From JAFGJQ01 sp964586145 (GTDB lineage: Bacteria > Planctomycetota > Phycisphaerae > UBA1845): a DNA stretch of 34,313 nt. Within the stretch, counting starts at the first letter, position 1. Every line of letters starts with the position of its first letter. Below the pieces are notes generated by a model, which searched no databases, was not told the DNA's origin, and saw only the letters and a list, made by a program, of their open reading frames with translations. The stretch spans positions 1 to 34,313 of the forward strand of contig CAZPHH010000051.1 in assembly GCA_964586145.1 (NCBI GenBank), given 5' to 3'. Positions 32,301-34,313 of this stretch are shown here, one piece after another. Made by a program: the position numbers and the translations under genes.

Positions 32301-34194
32301 TGACGGACTCGGGGCCATCGCCCGCGGATCCCAGCTGCTGCTGGTCGGGGACGAGAAGCAGCTGCCACCGACGAACTTCTTCTCCACCGTAGTCGATACG
32401 TCATCCGAGGAGGAAGCGAGCGATGAGGTCGCGCTGCAGGACCTGGAGAGCATCCTTGCTGTCGGTCGGACGTGCCTTCCGGTTCGAACCACTCTTCGCT
32501 GGCATTACCGGAGCCGTCACGATTCCTTGATCAACTTCTCCAACGCGGCGTTCTACGACAATCATCTCCGCACGTTCCCGAGCCCGTCGATCGAACGAAG
32601 TGAACTCGGGCTCTCGTTCCGGCACGTACCGGAGGGAGTGTATTTCCGGAGCAAGGGACAATTCAATAAGGTCGAGGCCAAGGCCGTCGCGGAGGCGGTC
32701 ATCGAACATGCGAAGAATTGTCCACAGCTGTCCCTGGGCGTCGGTGCTTTCAGCAAGGCGCAGCAAAACGCCATCGAGGATGATGTCGAGTCCATGCGGC
32801 GGGCCAGTACGGACCCGGCTGTCGAGAACTTCATCACCCAACCTCGGGAGGAGCCCTTCTTTGTCAAGAACCTGGAGACGATCCAAGGAGACGAACGGGA
32901 CGTCATCTATCTGAGCGTCGGTTACGGCCGCGACGAGGCGGGACGTTTCACCATGAACTTCGGACCGCTCAACAAGGACACCGGCTGGCGGCGGCTGAAC
33001 GTCCTGATTACTCGTGCCCGTCGCCGTTGCGTCGTATTCTCATCCGTGGTGTCTGACGACATGCGTGTTGAGCCCGGGTCACCTCGTGGCGTGCATGCGC
33101 TAAAGAGATATCTCAAATACGCGGAGGAGGGTACGCTTCCGATCGAGATCACGCCCAAGGGCGACTTCGGCTCACCCTTCGAGGAATCCGTGTTCCATGC
33201 ATTAAGGGACAACGGCTGGGAAGTCCACTCGCAGGTCGGATGTGCGGGCTTCGCTATTGACTTGGCCGTAGTCGATCCTCAGTCTCCAGGAAGATATCTT
33301 TGCGGCATCGAATGCGACGGGGCAACGTACCATTCGTCCGCTACAGCCCGGGACCGCGACCGCCTGCGACAAGCAGTCCTGGAGGATCTGGGCTGGAAGA
33401 TCATCCGGGTATGGTCCACGGATTGGTATCACCAGCCCGAAACTAGCACGGTTGCGCTTCTGGACGAGGTCTCGCGACTCGCAGGGCGAAGGACAGCTTC
33501 GACCGCCACCGATCAAGTCCGACCTGGTATGAGGGGTGACCCTGTCCCAATCACCCCAGTTCAGCTCCGCCCGAATGCACAGGAGGCGGAGAGCACCCGT
33601 ACGCGCGGGTCGCAACAACCGGTGGACGGGCCGCCCCCAGGTTTCGCGTACTATTCGCGTTTCAACGCCAAGCGGCGCGGCAATCGAAAGGACTTGCTCG
33701 GGTCTTCGAGCGAGCGTCTCGCAAAGCTCCTTGGCGAAATCGTAGACGTGGAGGGGCCAATTCATCAGGATGAACTACTACGGATCGCAGCCAGCGTCTA
33801 TGAGGCGCGCGTAACTGGATCGGCGCGAAAAAAGTTGACCGAAGTATTGAACCTAGCGGTCAAAAAAGGTCTCAACCGTCGGGGCATGTTTATTTGGCCG
33901 CAAGCCATGCAGCGACCACCGATACGTTGGCGGGGAACGCCGGACGCGATCACCTCCGCGGAGTTGATCGCGATTGAGGAGGTGGCAGAAGCCGCTGCGC
34001 TGGTCGTAGAGCATGAGTTTGGCCTCCCGCGGGACGATCTCCCCGCCGCGGTGATACGGGCCATGGGTTTCAGGAGAATGGGAGCCCAACTCGCAGAGCT
34101 GGCCGAGGCTGGCGTGCGGTACGCCGTGGAAAACCAGTTGGTCGTGACCGACAAGAATGGCCTGATGACGCCTGGAGTACGGAGCACCGAGTAA
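29353..34194 (+). CDS. DUF4011-type SF1 helicase with Vsr/MTES_1575-like nuclease and DUF3320-like domain
   Basis: A 1613-residue protein. ATG 29353 follows GGAAGG at 6 nt. The N-terminus (RQSLLDLSRRNRLLNFKPRG) is the DUF4011 signature. A split UPF1-like SF1 helicase follows: Walker A GPPGTGKS (339-346), Walker B IFDEAS with D975-E976, VGDEKQLPP, and C-terminal motifs including TIQGDERDVIYLSVGYG and LNVLITRARRR. A long helical insert (about 450-950) separates the halves. Residues 1276-1380 form a restriction-endonuclease-like domain of the Vsr/MTES_1575 kind, with D1303, E1320 and D1322 in GIECDG and a YHSSATARDRDRLRQ helix. A DUF3320-like segment (about 1450-1515) ends the recognised part. 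Third codon positions are less GC-rich than elsewhere. Similar single-gene helicase-nucleases are known from defence islands. Confidence 0.9.
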   Translation: MGVDNVKKRLEQARQSLLDLSRRNRLLNFKPRGRTSLNIVDEIPSEVYRILVTNQETMQFLPLEESEHYRTTGSERNVENGEVEGEFDDSDELALFDLPENDESGALADRHTDRYLQTALTGDKLQTQLLYLSREAESALQERGCNVLYLAIGFLEWKDREDSNVVSRAPLILVPVELTRESAKKRFKLRLFDDEPLLNPSLVHLCRQKFGLALPEFAAEHDESIQQLFDGIQAVIAESPGWSLVPEMHLGLFSFAKILMYLDLDDKRWPEERPISAHPLLQSLLDQEHASGAPVDVLGPEEIDDKVPPHATFQVLDADSSQQSAILAAKRGVSMVIEGPPGTGKSQTITNIIAECLSEGRTVLFVAEKSAALDVVKRRLVQVGLGGFVTELHSRKASKKEFMDELRRSMAEEHTEPDRLELDAKSLAQSRDRLNQYVRTLHKRAPALDMSPFETISRCAALQHAPEAPFDLPDVGSWTPERLNEAKGIVATLSRAAEHVDNPLTHPWRGVGHRDVPLHLRQQVPHLLQGLEDSVQQSIAAAGRVASCLAADPPTNRQQCVDLIQDAQLIVGGSGIGPASLDDSAWDSVPPGLRELLSAGDRLQMLRAKLDGRWAHAAEDTDWAALAARRRSWSNHSFHWFLPQWWKDVWLIRRHRTKGHRCEEATLQADLAVLMEIRLTKQEILQGQDCWAARFGGLWQGVQSDWQKLRAYARTVLRLRQRILAHPSSRGELGAILVENPKKVLFVKSVNELVAKLKALKQAWGSFRDTLKIDGEQFLGVSPDLVPFELWLRRIREAGAAQESLLDWAAWLRARDAARSAGLEAFLGWAIENRERHGPPTWLDAFERQSMRLWMDRLARDNPIIRDFHGEDHVRFIDRFRQADRRWLEVSRSRLAAQIAAKRPRVGQSFGENSGLAILEAELRRKRRHKPIRKLLAGPAGRAIQRITPCFMMSPISVAQFLEPGALDFDVVIFDEASQVEWADGLGAIARGSQLLLVGDEKQLPPTNFFSTVVDTSSEEEASDEVALQDLESILAVGRTCLPVRTTLRWHYRSRHDSLINFSNAAFYDNHLRTFPSPSIERSELGLSFRHVPEGVYFRSKGQFNKVEAKAVAEAVIEHAKNCPQLSLGVGAFSKAQQNAIEDDVESMRRASTDPAVENFITQPREEPFFVKNLETIQGDERDVIYLSVGYGRDEAGRFTMNFGPLNKDTGWRRLNVLITRARRRCVVFSSVVSDDMRVEPGSPRGVHALKRYLKYAEEGTLPIEITPKGDFGSPFEESVFHALRDNGWEVHSQVGCAGFAIDLAVVDPQSPGRYLCGIECDGATYHSSATARDRDRLRQAVLEDLGWKIIRVWSTDWYHQPETSTVALLDEVSRLAGRRTASTATDQVRPGMRGDPVPITPVQLRPNAQEAESTRTRGSQQPVDGPPPGFAYYSRFNAKRRGNRKDLLGSSSERLAKLLGEIVDVEGPIHQDELLRIAASVYEARVTGSARKKLTEVLNLAVKKGLNRRGMFIWPQAMQRPPIRWRGTPDAITSAELIAIEEVAEAAALVVEHEFGLPRDDLPAAVIRAMGFRRMGAQLAELAEAGVRYAVENQLVVTDKNGLMTPGVRSTE

Positions 34195-34313
34195 TCCTAG
34201 TCCGCCGGCGCTGTCGGATATCTAGCTGCGAGGGCACAGCGGCCCGTTTCTCCGGATTGGGACCACCTGTATGTGGTACGAACCAATCGGCATGCCCGGT
34301 CCATCAATCGATG
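34195..34313. other. Short 3' end with a weak hairpin
   Basis: The last 119 nt hold no gene. CGCTGT (34209-34214) can pair with ACAGCG (34236-34241), which might contribute to ending the helicase transcript. The stem is only 6 bp. Confidence 0.3.

Overview
The window looks like a scaffold from an uncultured planctomycete, probably of the Phycisphaerae type, most likely a metagenome assembly. The reasons are the high GC content; the CGTCGYNLRGL-type zinc-ribbon membrane protein; three secreted proteins ending in the planctomycete dockerin/EF-hand-like module; the prepilin-like FTLIELLV protein; the tandem SPFH pair; and intergenic hairpin families typical of the group. Two runs of exactly 100 N (15207-15306 and 28278-28377) are scaffold gaps. 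Both lie in repeat-rich intergenic DNA. No rRNA, tRNA, CRISPR array or intact insertion sequence was seen. All assignments come from reading the sequence without database searches.

Layout. 1-3602 (+): a secreted beta-repeat protein, then a lipoprotein that overlaps an ABC exporter gene with an unusual periplasmic PDZ-like insert. 3655-7586 (-): a two-gene operon for a seven-repeat FG-GAP protein and a multidomain glycoside-hydrolase-like protein, both ending in dockerin-like modules. 8277-10166 (-): mutL, divergent from a TIM-barrel sugar-isomerase-like gene (10334-11083, +), with overlapping -10 boxes between them. 11277-14971 (+): a prepilin-like gene followed by an NtrB/NtrC-type two-component pair with several non-canonical motif residues. 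15481-16344 (+): a zinc-ribbon membrane protein beside a scaffold gap. 16345-16868: hairpins and a 40-bp tandem repeat.

16869-18892 (-) is a compact thiamin-salvage operon: a TenA_E-like gene, a TenA_C gene and thiD, in which each gene abuts or overlaps the next. It is divergent from a YciA-like acyl-CoA thioesterase (19049-19438, +). 19491-23481 (-) is a probable four-gene operon: a membrane zinc-ribbon miniprotein, two SPFH/band-7 proteins with overlapping genes, and a double zf-TFIIB protein. 23796-26000 (+) encodes a secreted agmatine/peptidylarginine-deiminase-like enzyme with accessory domains. 26099-27877 (-) encodes an FHA/zinc-ribbon/rhomboid protease fusion. After a repeat-rich, gapped, gene-free stretch (27878-29352) comes a single 1613-residue DUF4011-type helicase with a Vsr/MTES_1575-like nuclease and a DUF3320-like end. 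Its codon use is less GC-rich than that of its neighbours. It is the best candidate for an acquired anti-phage defence gene and the most accessory part of the window.

Several convincing sigma70-like promoters were found and used to choose starts, for example TTGACG-16-TACGAT, TTGCCG-17-TATCAT, TTGAGG-17-TATCAT, TTGCCC-17-TATACT and TTGACT-17-CATACT.
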